Part shown: positions 25,407 to 34,343 of the stretch, in pieces
Layout of the letters: the number at the start of each line of letters is the position of its first letter
Position numbering within the stretch: position 1 is the stretch's first letter
From: Fidelibacterota bacterium
GTDB taxonomy: Bacteria > Fidelibacterota > UBA2242 > JAOZSR01
Reading direction: 5' to 3'
Assembly (NCBI GenBank): GCA_029939575.1
Contig: JAOZSR010000004.1
Location: forward strand, 1-64,000
Length of the DNA stretch: 64,000 nucleotides
Position numbers and translations under genes: made by a program
The notes under the pieces: generated by a model
What the model was told of the DNA's origin: nothing
The model's input: only the letters and a program-made list of their open reading frames with translations
Database searches by the model: none

Positions 25407-25989
25407 TATCATCATTAAAAATTTTATTTTTTGCTTTTTTATACCAATCAAATTCACCATACAATTCTTCAGCACAATCAGGACAAATTCCATGTGTAAA
25501 ATTAGCATCTGAATGATTAGTGATATAAACTTCTATTTCTTCCCAATAATTTTTATCCTGACGAATTTTTTTACACTTAGCACAAATTGGGATCATACCT
25601 CTCAATTTTTTCATTTCAACATGCGTACTAACCCGAGCTAACAATTCTGCTGAATTGAAAGGCTTTGTAACATAATCAACCCCGCCAACTTCAAATCCTT
25701 TGACAATGTCTTCGGTTTCAGTTTTTGCAGTAAGAAAGATAATCGGAATGTGCTGGGTATCATACTCTTGCTTAATTTTTTTACACACTTCATAGCCATC
25801 CATTCCCGGCATCATAATATCCAGGAGAATTAAATCTGGTTTTATATTACGCAAAAACTTAAGAGCTTTTTCACCATTCATTGCAATTGCTGTTTCATAG
25901 CCATTCTGTTGAAGCATACTTCCCAGAACCTGCAAATTATTGGTATTATCATCAACTACTAAAATTAAAGGTTTCTTTACTTGATTCAT
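25387..25989 (-). CDS. Response regulator with C-terminal Cys-rich (CxxC...CPDC) extension
   Basis: DLILLDIMMPGMDGYEV receiver, then ICAKCKKIRQDKNYWEEIEVYITNHSDANFTHGICPDCAEEL. Confidence 0.9.
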   Translation of the reverse strand: MNQVKKPLILVVDDNTNNLQVLGSMLQQNGYETAIAMNGEKALKFLRNIKPDLILLDIMMPGMDGYEVCKKIKQEYDTQHIPIIFLTAKTETEDIVKGFEVGGVDYVTKPFNSAELLARVSTHVEMKKLRGMIPICAKCKKIRQDKNYWEEIEVYITNHSDANFTHGICPDCAEELYGEFDWYKKAKNKIFNDDNGEQEN

Positions 25990-26506
25990 TATATTATCCT
26001 CCCAATGATATCATTATGTCTTTATGTCTATACTTTTTTTCAAACTTTTCCTTTAAATCAAATAATTCTTTTAAATTAATTCTTCTATAGATAGTAATTC
26101 TTTATGTTTCGTCTTAAGTATTTTGAACTTTAAGAATTTTAATAATCATCACATTATATCTTTTTGGAAATAAATACGAAAATATGAGGCAATTGTTCTT
26201 TCCTTTAATAGAAATGTTTCTCTATAAATTTTCTATAGAAAAAAACTAATATTTATCAAGTACACTATTTTCGAGTGAATTCAATTTATGAAATTGGTTG
26301 AAAGTTTGTATCATCATAAATTTATCTAAAAAACATCTCCTTATAAAACGATAGTGATTATTATTTAGAAATGCAATAAATAATGGATGATTTTATTACT
26401 ATTATTAGGTGGGATTTAATATCCTAATTAATTATGAAATATTAAGAAATGGAAAGCAGGTCAACTTTCTGAGGCTGAATAACTTAGAAATGTAATGACT
26501 TAGAAT

Positions 26507-26543
26507 AAAAAAAAGCAGCTATATTAAAATCCAGCTGCTTTTT
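26507..26543 (-). terminator. Terminator of the flagellar-motor-like operon
   Basis: AAAAAGCAGCT ... AGCTGCTTTTT inverted repeat just 3' of the fliG-like stop codon. Confidence 0.7.
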
Positions 26544-26563
26544 GAAAAAATTATTTATTACTA

Positions 26564-27496
26564 TTATTCGATAAAATCGGCTTCCATAAAATCACTTAAA
26601 TTAAATCGACCTTCTTTTTCTAATTCCCTGGCTTTATCAAGAATTTTTTTCTGGGCTGCCTCAACTTTCCGACGAGGCTGCGGCCCTTCCAACAAATCCA
26701 TCTCATCCTCAAGTATTATTTGTGTACGCTGCGGAAGGCAGTCTATAAACTTATCAATTAAATCATCATCTTTGCCTTTTAAAGAATAAGCCACATCAGA
26801 AGACTCTACGGATTTTAAAATTTCAGACAAATAATCTTTAGGTAGTAGTATCAAATCATCAAAAGTAAAATGATAATTTTTTATTTCTTTGGCTACTCCG
26901 GGTGCTTCTTTCTCTAAATGTTCCATAAATCTTTTTTCGTCTCTTGGTCTCATTTTACCCAGAATATTTGCAAGATTTTTCCCACCTCCCCTGGAAAATT
27001 CCGACTTTTTCGGAAGAAAATGCGATTTTTCCTTAAGTTCATTGGCAATACTAACAACACCTTCTAAAGGGATATCATGCAGATCACCCATCTCAGTTAA
27101 AACTTCAGGCTGAATTGCCGGGTCTAATCCCTGCAAAACAGATACTTGTCTCTCAATATCCAATTGGGCAATTGTTAAACCTGCAATCCTGGGTCTTTCT
27201 TCGGCAATAAGATAGATTACCTGTTCATCAGTCAATTTTTGAAGAAAATCAAAGGGTTTCTTTGTTTCTTGATCAGCTGGTTTGAGTTTATCAGAGATAT
27301 AACTAAAATAGAATTCTTCCATTACCTCTTTTTTAACACGAAAGGGAATTGTACTGATACTCTTCATATGATGTCTGATTTTATTGACCTTGCTCTGATC
27401 CATACCTTTAAATAGTTGAAGAGCTAATTTAGTGCCAAGCGTTTTAAATAAGATGGCTGCTTTATCCAATCCATTTAATTCTTTAAAGTCAACCAT
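26564..27496 (-). CDS. FliG-like flagellar motor switch/rotor protein
   Basis: N-domain LDKAAILFKTLG; EERPRIAGLTIAQLD (EHPQ-type); GGGKNLANILGKM linker; C-domain FTFDDLILLPKDYLSEILKSVESSDVAYSLKG...LPQRTQIILEDEMDLLEGPQPRRKVEAAQKKI. Confidence 0.88.
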   Translation of the reverse strand: MVDFKELNGLDKAAILFKTLGTKLALQLFKGMDQSKVNKIRHHMKSISTIPFRVKKEVMEEFYFSYISDKLKPADQETKKPFDFLQKLTDEQVIYLIAEERPRIAGLTIAQLDIERQVSVLQGLDPAIQPEVLTEMGDLHDIPLEGVVSIANELKEKSHFLPKKSEFSRGGGKNLANILGKMRPRDEKRFMEHLEKEAPGVAKEIKNYHFTFDDLILLPKDYLSEILKSVESSDVAYSLKGKDDDLIDKFIDCLPQRTQIILEDEMDLLEGPQPRRKVEAAQKKILDKARELEKEGRFNLSDFMEADFIE

Positions 27497-28914
27497 TACA
27501 CGTCTCCTTCTTCTTCAGATGATTCTTCATCGGTTTCCAACCAGCTATTAATAATATCAACTCCTTTAGTTGAATTGCCGATTGACATGGATATTACTGA
27601 TTGTTTTAGTCCTTTTACTTCTTCTTTTTGCTGAGATATTTCTTCTTCGGAAATTTTCTTAACTTTTCTTAATTCCGGTTTTTCAGGTCTGTCATAGTCT
27701 TCATTTACTTCCGGTGATTGATTCCCAATTTTCTGTGATGAAGTTTTTGCAACTGGTACAGTATTTTCAATTTGTGAATAATTAGCAGGTTGTACAGGAG
27801 GGCGAGTTCGGTTTTTTAATAATAAAACAATCATGAAAACCAATAATAGGGCTATAAATAATAGTAAAGCCCAAATTGCAAAGTCTTTCCCGGAAAACCT
27901 TGATGGTGGCTCTGTTTCCATGACACCTTTATCCAGTTCTGCTAATCTGGCGTTACTCTCTGTTAATTGTTTACGCAATAACTCTAATTCCTGTTCTCTT
28001 TCATCAGTTTCTTCTATTACAATTTTTTCTTCTGTTTCACTGATTTCCGGTTTATTTCGCTCATTTTTCAAATCGTCAATCTGTTTCTGTAATTTCGAAA
28101 TCCTGATTGAATCCTGTTTCATTGTATATTTTTCAAATCTTCTTTGTTTTTCTAATTTAGCATCCAATTCGGCACGTTGTTGTCTCTCTTCAAGATTAGA
28201 TAATTTTTCCGCAATATTTTTCAGAATCACATCCTCATTGCTTTTCTTTTTGGTTTTTCTATTAAATTCAGAAGTCATAATACTTAAAACATCACCCCGA
28301 GATCTATCATAATGTGCTGCAACTGAAGCAACCTCGCGCACATTTTCTATTACTTCCGGAGATATGCCATCTTCTAGAATTATTTTAATCTCCTGGCTCT
28401 TAACAACCGGTACTCTGATTCCTGATGAATGTTCTACATATATTTTTTTAGGTGTGCCTGATCTTTCCTGTACATTTTGAGTCAGAATATCTTCAGCCTC
28501 AGGCGCTGTTTCTTTTACCAGGGCTTCAGGTGTCTCAAATCCGGGTAAAGGCATAGAAACATCATCAACTTTAGCTTTATTATTATCCATATCGTCAGTG
28601 CTTTTGGTTGAAACCTCAGAATAAGATTGTTTTTTTTGTTCAATACTTGTTCTTACATTCTTTCCGTCTTTATCAAGATATACAAAATCAATTTCAATAT
28701 TTACATCTACAACATATTTTATGTCACCCAACAATTTGCCAAGAGCAGTATCCACTCTTTCCCGTAAACTATTCTCAAGTAACAACTTTTGAGATAAATA
28801 AGAAAGTTGATTATTTTGAGAAAATAAAAAGACTGAAAAAATTGATACCATCATCAATATAAATATTAGTGGATTGCATTGATTTCTCTTATTCTTGTTC
28901 ATAGAAACTCCCAT
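27496..28914 (-). CDS. FliF-like protein: RBM3/beta-collar-type domain, coiled coil, TM, FliG-binding-like C-terminus; no RBM1/RBM2
   Basis: SLRERVDTALGKLLGDIKYVVDVNIEIDF and PEVIENVREVASVAAHYDRSRGDVLSIMTSEF match the FliF C-terminal domain pattern; FAIWALLLFIALLLVFMIVLLL TM; terminal GVDIINSWLETDEE. Confidence 0.72.
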   Translation of the reverse strand: MGVSMNKNKRNQCNPLIFILMMVSIFSVFLFSQNNQLSYLSQKLLLENSLRERVDTALGKLLGDIKYVVDVNIEIDFVYLDKDGKNVRTSIEQKKQSYSEVSTKSTDDMDNNKAKVDDVSMPLPGFETPEALVKETAPEAEDILTQNVQERSGTPKKIYVEHSSGIRVPVVKSQEIKIILEDGISPEVIENVREVASVAAHYDRSRGDVLSIMTSEFNRKTKKKSNEDVILKNIAEKLSNLEERQQRAELDAKLEKQRRFEKYTMKQDSIRISKLQKQIDDLKNERNKPEISETEEKIVIEETDEREQELELLRKQLTESNARLAELDKGVMETEPPSRFSGKDFAIWALLLFIALLLVFMIVLLLKNRTRPPVQPANYSQIENTVPVAKTSSQKIGNQSPEVNEDYDRPEKPELRKVKKISEEEISQQKEEVKGLKQSVISMSIGNSTKGVDIINSWLETDEESSEEEGDV

Positions 28915-28919
28915 GTAAA

Positions 28920-29600
28920 TTATCCTATTGTTAAAAAGAATATTTCTACTCTTCTATTTTGTGATCTTTGCTCAGATGTTGCATTTGCTTCATCTACAGT
29001 ATTTCCCTGTGCTCTTGGTTGAGTGTCAGAATACCCAATCGCCTGAAAGCGATTAGATTGAATTCCCTGGGAAATAAAATATCTAACTACTCCGGATGCC
29101 CTGGATGATGAAAGTTCCCAGTTTGATGGAAATGTCGCTGACCTGATTGGTATATTATCGGTATGACCTTCAATCGCAATAGGGTATACCGATTTTTTTA
29201 TCATACTAACAAATTTTTCTAAAAAGGGATAGATTGCAGGGTCTAAATTGGCACTACCTGAAGCAAAAGATATTTCACTTGGAATTTTGATACAAACTCC
29301 ACGTGCACTGGTCTCAACCTCTACCTGCTCCTCTAAATTTTGTTCTTTTATTACATTAACAACTTCTGTATAAATTTCTGCTAAGGAAAATTTTTCTACC
29401 TTTTCCTTTTTCCCAAGTGCCTTCCCAACTGAATCACTAAATTGTTCCAATTTAACCGGATCAATTGTGGACATAGCAAAGAGCAGGACAAAAAATGTCA
29501 TAAGCAGGGTCATCATATCACCATATGTAATTAACCATGGTTCCTGTTCGTCTGATTTTTTCTTTGACAATTTTCCTAATTTACTTTCTTGGCTACTCAT
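28920..29600 (-). CDS. MotB-like stator protein with OmpA peptidoglycan-binding domain
   Basis: PWLITYGDMMTLLMTFFVLLFAMS (conserved proton-pathway Asp) and EGHTDNIPI...SNWELSSSRASGVVRYF. Confidence 0.93.
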   Translation of the reverse strand: MSSQESKLGKLSKKKSDEQEPWLITYGDMMTLLMTFFVLLFAMSTIDPVKLEQFSDSVGKALGKKEKVEKFSLAEIYTEVVNVIKEQNLEEQVEVETSARGVCIKIPSEISFASGSANLDPAIYPFLEKFVSMIKKSVYPIAIEGHTDNIPIRSATFPSNWELSSSRASGVVRYFISQGIQSNRFQAIGYSDTQPRAQGNTVDEANATSEQRSQNRRVEIFFLTIG

Positions 29601-29615
29601 ATTACATTCTCCTGA

Positions 29616-30401
29616 TTATTCCGGTGTTTTCCATTCGCGAGGACGTAAAAAAGAATTTAATTTTTCACGAACAATGATTGGATGCTTCCTGGCTTGTAAT
29701 AAAAGTACACCTTCAATTAACATAGTTTGCAAAATATTTTGCTGATCAATTCTGTTTTCAAATTTCACAGCCATCGGATTAAAAATTAAGTTTGCCAATA
29801 TTGTTCCATAAAATGTTGTAATTAATGCTGCTCCCATACCTTTTCCAAGTACAGACATAGGGTCTTCACCACCTCCGGCAATTTCACTCATCCCAAATAG
29901 CATGACTACCAAACCAATCAATGTTCCAATCATACCAAAAGCCGGAGAGTATTTCCCCATAGTTCTTAATACATTGGCGTCTGCCTGTTCCCGAAAACTT
30001 CTGTTCTCAATCCGGGTTTCCATAATTACCCTGATTTCTGATAACGGATATCCCTCGATAACCATTTGCAAACCATCTCGTAAAAACGGGTTATTGACCT
30101 TACTAAGTGCATTTTCTAATTCCTGCATACTTTTCCTGGCTTTTGGAGCCAGTTCAACAATATCTTCCAGTTGCTGAGCCATTTTTACTTCATTCTTCTT
30201 AAAAACCGCTAAGGAAGACCGCACTAACCCAAAGACCTGTTGAAAAGAAAAACTTAATAAAGTAGCGGCAAATGATCCGCCCGCAACAATTAATAAACTT
30301 GGAAGACTTGCAAATATCATAAAATTTGGCGTCAACTGAAAAATTCCAAGTAAAATTAATCCTACTCCCGATATTATCCCTAATAAACTTGCAATATCCA
30401 T
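29616..30401 (-). CDS. MotA-like stator protein
   Basis: YSPAFGMIGTLIGLVVMLFGM and GKGMGAALITTFYGTILANLIFNPMAVKF. Confidence 0.93.
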   Translation of the reverse strand: MDIASLLGIISGVGLILLGIFQLTPNFMIFASLPSLLIVAGGSFAATLLSFSFQQVFGLVRSSLAVFKKNEVKMAQQLEDIVELAPKARKSMQELENALSKVNNPFLRDGLQMVIEGYPLSEIRVIMETRIENRSFREQADANVLRTMGKYSPAFGMIGTLIGLVVMLFGMSEIAGGGEDPMSVLGKGMGAALITTFYGTILANLIFNPMAVKFENRIDQQNILQTMLIEGVLLLQARKHPIIVREKLNSFLRPREWKTPE

Positions 30402-30414
30402 AAAATAATCCCCT

Positions 30415-31764
30415 CTAGTGTTTTTTCTTGCCGGCGCTATGTAAACGATTTTCGTTCATAGCTCGTAAAATATTTCTGACATCATCATATTCCGGATCGA
30501 TTTTCAGAGCTAAATTCCAATTTATTGTCGCCCGGTCTATATCCCCTAATTTATAATAAATTGATCCCCTCCTGGCATAAGCAAGAGCAAGATTTGAATT
30601 TAATTCTATAGCTGCTTCAACCTCCTGCAAGGCTGAACGGTAATCATTAACATAAAAGTATCTTAAAGATTTTGATAAATGTTTCAATGCCAGATTAATA
30701 TTATGATCCATAGCATGTTTTGCTAACTTGACTGTTCTTACAGAATCTTCAAGAATTGATGTTTTTTGCCTCAGTTGTGCAACCTGGCTGGTCAAATATT
30801 TAATTTCAGTTTCATAAATTTCCAGAGAATCTCTAAGCTTTGCTATTTGATAATCTGCTGCTTGTAATGTAGAGTCCAACTTCCTGGCAAATTCTTCCTC
30901 AAGGTCAAGTATCATTCTGGATTTGCGGTCAACCATACCCTCTAAAACCCGTTTCTTAGCATCTCTTGGCTTCAGACGCGGAATCCTAAAATCAAATCCC
31001 AGGCTCAAACTTGGATTTGATGATAAATCCGAAATATCCAGGTCTTTTTCTCCAAAATTATACAATTTCGTAATATTATTAATACCTAACATCAGGTTAT
31101 AATCGTGGCTTAACGGCACTTTAACTCCAAAATTAAGAGCCCCGCCGTCAAATTCACCAACTATATCAACTCCGCCTAATTCTTCCCTCATGTTTGTATG
31201 AAAAAGCATTCCTGCAAAAACTCCTGCAGTAGTATCGGCAAATCCGGTTGCTAATCCTCCGGTACCAAATCCCATATAAGTAAATAGTTTATTTTCTCCA
31301 ATCTGTTTCTCATTACTAATTACTCCAAAAATCGATAAGGTTTTTGTATCAAGGTCAACATTTTTATTACCTTGTTTTAAAACCAAATCATTAATTCCGG
31401 CTGAAAAACTAATATCACCATAAACAAATAGCCTCTTTTGAAAATGTAAACCAAACTCAACTGGAGCATCACTACTGACACCCTGGATTGTTGTCATTCC
31501 TATTTTAAAAGCATCTGTGATATCCGTTTCCAGAAAAACCGCTTTGGAAAAAAGTGTGTCCCGGAAGCCATAGGTATCAGCACAAAATCCAGTTCTGAAA
31601 ACATAGGGTGTCCGATAAATACTGCTTGATGGAATTTTCATCATATAACCAGGTTTTGAAAATGCTACTCTTGTCACCTGGGCATTGGTTGCTCCAAGTC
31701 CAACTATAAAATATATAAGAAACATTAATAAAGCTTTTCTCATTTGACTAAGCTCCGTTTTCAA
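30415..31764 (-). CDS. Outer-membrane beta-barrel-like protein with coiled coil and C-terminal TPR repeats
   Basis: Signal peptide; alternating hydrophobic beta strands to about residue 260; long heptad region; LALAYARRGSIYYKLGDIDRATINWNLALKIDPEY TPR. Confidence 0.75.
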   Translation of the reverse strand: MKTELSQMRKALLMFLIYFIVGLGATNAQVTRVAFSKPGYMMKIPSSSIYRTPYVFRTGFCADTYGFRDTLFSKAVFLETDITDAFKIGMTTIQGVSSDAPVEFGLHFQKRLFVYGDISFSAGINDLVLKQGNKNVDLDTKTLSIFGVISNEKQIGENKLFTYMGFGTGGLATGFADTTAGVFAGMLFHTNMREELGGVDIVGEFDGGALNFGVKVPLSHDYNLMLGINNITKLYNFGEKDLDISDLSSNPSLSLGFDFRIPRLKPRDAKKRVLEGMVDRKSRMILDLEEEFARKLDSTLQAADYQIAKLRDSLEIYETEIKYLTSQVAQLRQKTSILEDSVRTVKLAKHAMDHNINLALKHLSKSLRYFYVNDYRSALQEVEAAIELNSNLALAYARRGSIYYKLGDIDRATINWNLALKIDPEYDDVRNILRAMNENRLHSAGKKKH

Positions 31765-32486
31765 TCTTCTACCAGTTTCAGGCTCTTTATTTTCAAACTA
31801 GCCAATCTCGCTAATTTAGTTCCTGGGAACCGATCAATCAGACGTTTATAAAAAATATTTGCGTTCTCAATATTATCGAGATTCTGATAAGTTACTGCAC
31901 TTAAAAATAGTGCATCTCCAAATTTTTCAGCAATTGGATATTCGGCAACTTTCTTTAGATATTCCAGAGCGAGATATTTATCATTCATTTGGATGTGACA
32001 ATATCCAATCCAATAATAAGCATCTCCAATACTTGCTGATGGTATTTTACTGGAAACTGCCCTTGTAAAATAATCAATAGCCACTTCATATTTATTATGA
32101 ACAAAAGCATCATGCCCTTTTTTATAAAAATTCAATCCCTCTTGTTTGGAGTAAATTTTTATATCCGAAGAAATCGAGGAATAGGGAGAAAGAAATATTT
32201 TCTGCTTCAATTTTGATATTTCATTGGCTAAAGAATCATTTTCTTTGGATAATTTTTCAATTTTGAATGCTGTTAAAGTTTTATTTTTGTTAATAGCCAT
32301 ATAGAGGGAGTCCAGTTGAGCTTGAATCGTGCTCAATCCTGAGTTAGCAACGCCAATTCCACCTTCAGGGGGGACAGACTCCCTCGTTGGCTCAATTTTT
32401 ATTCCTAAATCATATAAAAATTCCGGTTTTCCTGCTTTAGCAGTATCCAATTCCTGAGATATGACAGATATAGGGAACATGAGCAA
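31761..32486 (-). CDS. CpoB/YbgF-like coiled-coil/TPR periplasmic protein
   Basis: Coiled coil then KGHDAFVHNKYEVAIDYFTRAV...DAYYWIGYCHIQMNDKYLALEYLKKV...FPGTKLARLA. Confidence 0.78.
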   Translation of the reverse strand: MLMFPISVISQELDTAKAGKPEFLYDLGIKIEPTRESVPPEGGIGVANSGLSTIQAQLDSLYMAINKNKTLTAFKIEKLSKENDSLANEISKLKQKIFLSPYSSISSDIKIYSKQEGLNFYKKGHDAFVHNKYEVAIDYFTRAVSSKIPSASIGDAYYWIGYCHIQMNDKYLALEYLKKVAEYPIAEKFGDALFLSAVTYQNLDNIENANIFYKRLIDRFPGTKLARLASLKIKSLKLVED

Positions 32487-32512
32487 AATAAAAATTCCAA
32501 TCTTAAAAATAA

Positions 32513-33292
32513 TTAAAATTTCTCCCGATTAATTATATATTCATTTGTTTTATCAATTAATTGACTATCTGGAAATAATTTTTCCATTTCTTTAAAAATC
32601 GATATCGCTTTTTCTTTATTCCCCAATTGAAGATAACTCATTCCAATTTTAAATAAAGCCGCGTCTTCTTTATTACCATCTCCAAGACCATTAACCTTTT
32701 TAAATTCTTCAATCGCGCGTAAAAATTTTCCAAGGGAATAATAACATTCACCTAACCAATATTGAGCATTATCTATAAGAGGATGATCTAACCCGGAAGA
32801 TACAAGAAAATGGAACTTCTCGGCACTGACCTCATATTTATTATCAAAATATGCACTTAGAGATTCATTATAAATACTGCGAAACTCAGAATCTTTCATT
32901 TTTAAATCTTCATGAGAAGTCTTTACAGCATTTGTATCTTTTATAAAAATCGAAGTTTCCAGGCTTTTCATTACTTCCCTGGAGAGTCTTTTTTCTTCCT
33001 CATAAGCCTTTAATAAGGAACGAAGGTTTTCTATTTCTGTTTCCTTTTTCCCCAGACTATCTACCAGGTTCATATTATAATTTTTTGTTTTGGAAAGATC
33101 CTTTTTAATGAGTTCCAGTTCATTCTCCTGAATTGTCAAAGCAGATCTAAGATCTAAAATTTCAACAGCTTTCTTCTCCAACTCTACCTTTTTATCAGAA
33201 TATTCCGGATCAGTCTTGTTATTATTTTCCTGGGCAATAGCTGCGGAAAATATAATAAAAAAAATGAAAAGATAATAAGAGCGAATCATCAT
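32513..33292 (-). CDS. CpoB/YbgF-like coiled-coil/TPR periplasmic protein (second copy)
   Basis: Signal peptide, coiled coil, YWLGECYYSLGKFLRAIEEFKKVNGL...KIGMSYLQLGNKEKAISIFKEMEKLFPDS. Confidence 0.8.
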   Translation of the reverse strand: MMIRSYYLFIFFIIFSAAIAQENNNKTDPEYSDKKVELEKKAVEILDLRSALTIQENELELIKKDLSKTKNYNMNLVDSLGKKETEIENLRSLLKAYEEEKRLSREVMKSLETSIFIKDTNAVKTSHEDLKMKDSEFRSIYNESLSAYFDNKYEVSAEKFHFLVSSGLDHPLIDNAQYWLGECYYSLGKFLRAIEEFKKVNGLGDGNKEDAALFKIGMSYLQLGNKEKAISIFKEMEKLFPDSQLIDKTNEYIINREKF

Positions 33293-34281
33293 TTATACTG
33301 CTCCCATTCAACTGTATATGAATATCCAACAAAGGAACCAAAGGATTTAGGTATTATTAATTTAAATTTTCCGGTTGCTCCGGGTAATAGAGAATTATTT
33401 GTTGTAATACCTGATCTTTCAAAAGTAAAATACGAACCTTCTATAAAACTTGTTTTATTTTTAGTATCTCCACTCCAGTTTTTCCGAAATACAAAATTAA
33501 CTTTGACAAAATCAGCTCTTTTTGAACCAATATTTTTAACTTCTCCGGTAAAAATCGTATTCCCTGTACGGTCTTTTACTTCTTTAATATTCCCAAGTAA
33601 AACACAATTTGCATTAGGTGTTTTTTGGGTTTTTATGTCCGCCGGATTCTGGCCTCCCGATATATACTGCTGTTGAATCATTTTAGTAATTGATGGTGTA
33701 TCTTCGAGATCAACCGTAATATCATCAGGCACATATTGCTCTGCTGGTTTTTCGGGAACATTGGTAATAATTCTAACAATACTCTCTTTTTCCAAAGTCA
33801 AATATCCAATTAATGTCTCAACTTTGACAATGTTTTCATCCTGAAAAACGACTTTCCCAAAAACTGTAGTACCATTTTTGGTCACAATTTCCTTATCATA
33901 CATGGCCAGTGGATTGGTCCACATTTTACTCTTTGACTGGATTTCCCGTAATTCTTTTTTCAGATGCTTAACTTCAGCGGAAAGTTTTTTAATTTCAAAC
34001 GTAAGCTCGTTGATTACATAATTCTGGTCCTCACTGGTTGTAGCAGATGGAACAGCTACAGGTTTGTGGCTACCTTCGGAACCTGTGATATTTTGAGCTG
34101 CTTCGGTTATAGTTGATTGGTCATCATCTAAGATCGGCTTCTTTTCTTCAGTTAAAGAGGTAAGTTCAACACTGGCAGAATCCGGGGTAACCTCTTCACT
34201 GGACTTAGATCGAAGTTTAAGACTGCTACAACTTAGCAAGAATAAAAAAGATACAAATAATATTAGTACTTTTGATTTCAT
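33289..34281 (-). CDS. Lipoprotein of the motor-like operon, hypothetical
   Basis: MKSKVLILFVSFLFLLSC lipobox; coiled coil; C-terminal beta-rich domain (NCVLLGNIKEVKDRTGNTIFTGEVKNIGSKRADFVKVNFVF). Confidence 0.75.
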   Translation of the reverse strand: MKSKVLILFVSFLFLLSCSSLKLRSKSSEEVTPDSASVELTSLTEEKKPILDDDQSTITEAAQNITGSEGSHKPVAVPSATTSEDQNYVINELTFEIKKLSAEVKHLKKELREIQSKSKMWTNPLAMYDKEIVTKNGTTVFGKVVFQDENIVKVETLIGYLTLEKESIVRIITNVPEKPAEQYVPDDITVDLEDTPSITKMIQQQYISGGQNPADIKTQKTPNANCVLLGNIKEVKDRTGNTIFTGEVKNIGSKRADFVKVNFVFRKNWSGDTKNKTSFIEGSYFTFERSGITTNNSLLPGATGKFKLIIPKSFGSFVGYSYTVEWEQYK

Positions 34282-34343
34282 AATCCCACACCTTCAGGTA
34301 TCTTTAATTTTTAATTCAATGGCAATGGCGTTACTCTCTAAAT

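Noticed and set aside
26229-26242. Palindrome TTTTCTATAGAAAA in the 26.0-26.5 kb spacer
   Set aside because: A/T-dominated palindrome likely to occur by chance in such AT-rich sequence.
27833-28312. Plus-strand 159-aa Ser-rich ORF
   Set aside because: Antisense of the FliF-like coiled-coil coding region; Ser/Leu/Phe composition is typical of shadow ORFs.
26564-30401. Zorya-type anti-phage system (MotA/MotB-like ZorA/ZorB)
   Set aside because: MotA/MotB here have normal stator size, with a PG-binding OmpA domain, and sit with FliG/FliF-like genes. No ZorC, ZorD or ZorE-type helicase/nuclease genes are present.
30415-33292. Plain Tol-Pal operon (tolQ/tolR/tolA/tolB/pal/cpoB)
   Set aside because: No TolA or TolB recognised, and the stator is MotAB-like with TYGDMMTLL and a C-terminal OmpA domain, not TolQR/ExbBD-like.
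26564-34281. Ordinary flagellar operon
   Set aside because: No fliE, fliH, fliI, flhA/B, fliP/Q/R, rod, hook, filament or P/L-ring genes in the window; FliF-like lacks RBM1/RBM2; upstream genes encode OM/TPR/lipoproteins. Flagellar genes elsewhere in the genome cannot be excluded.
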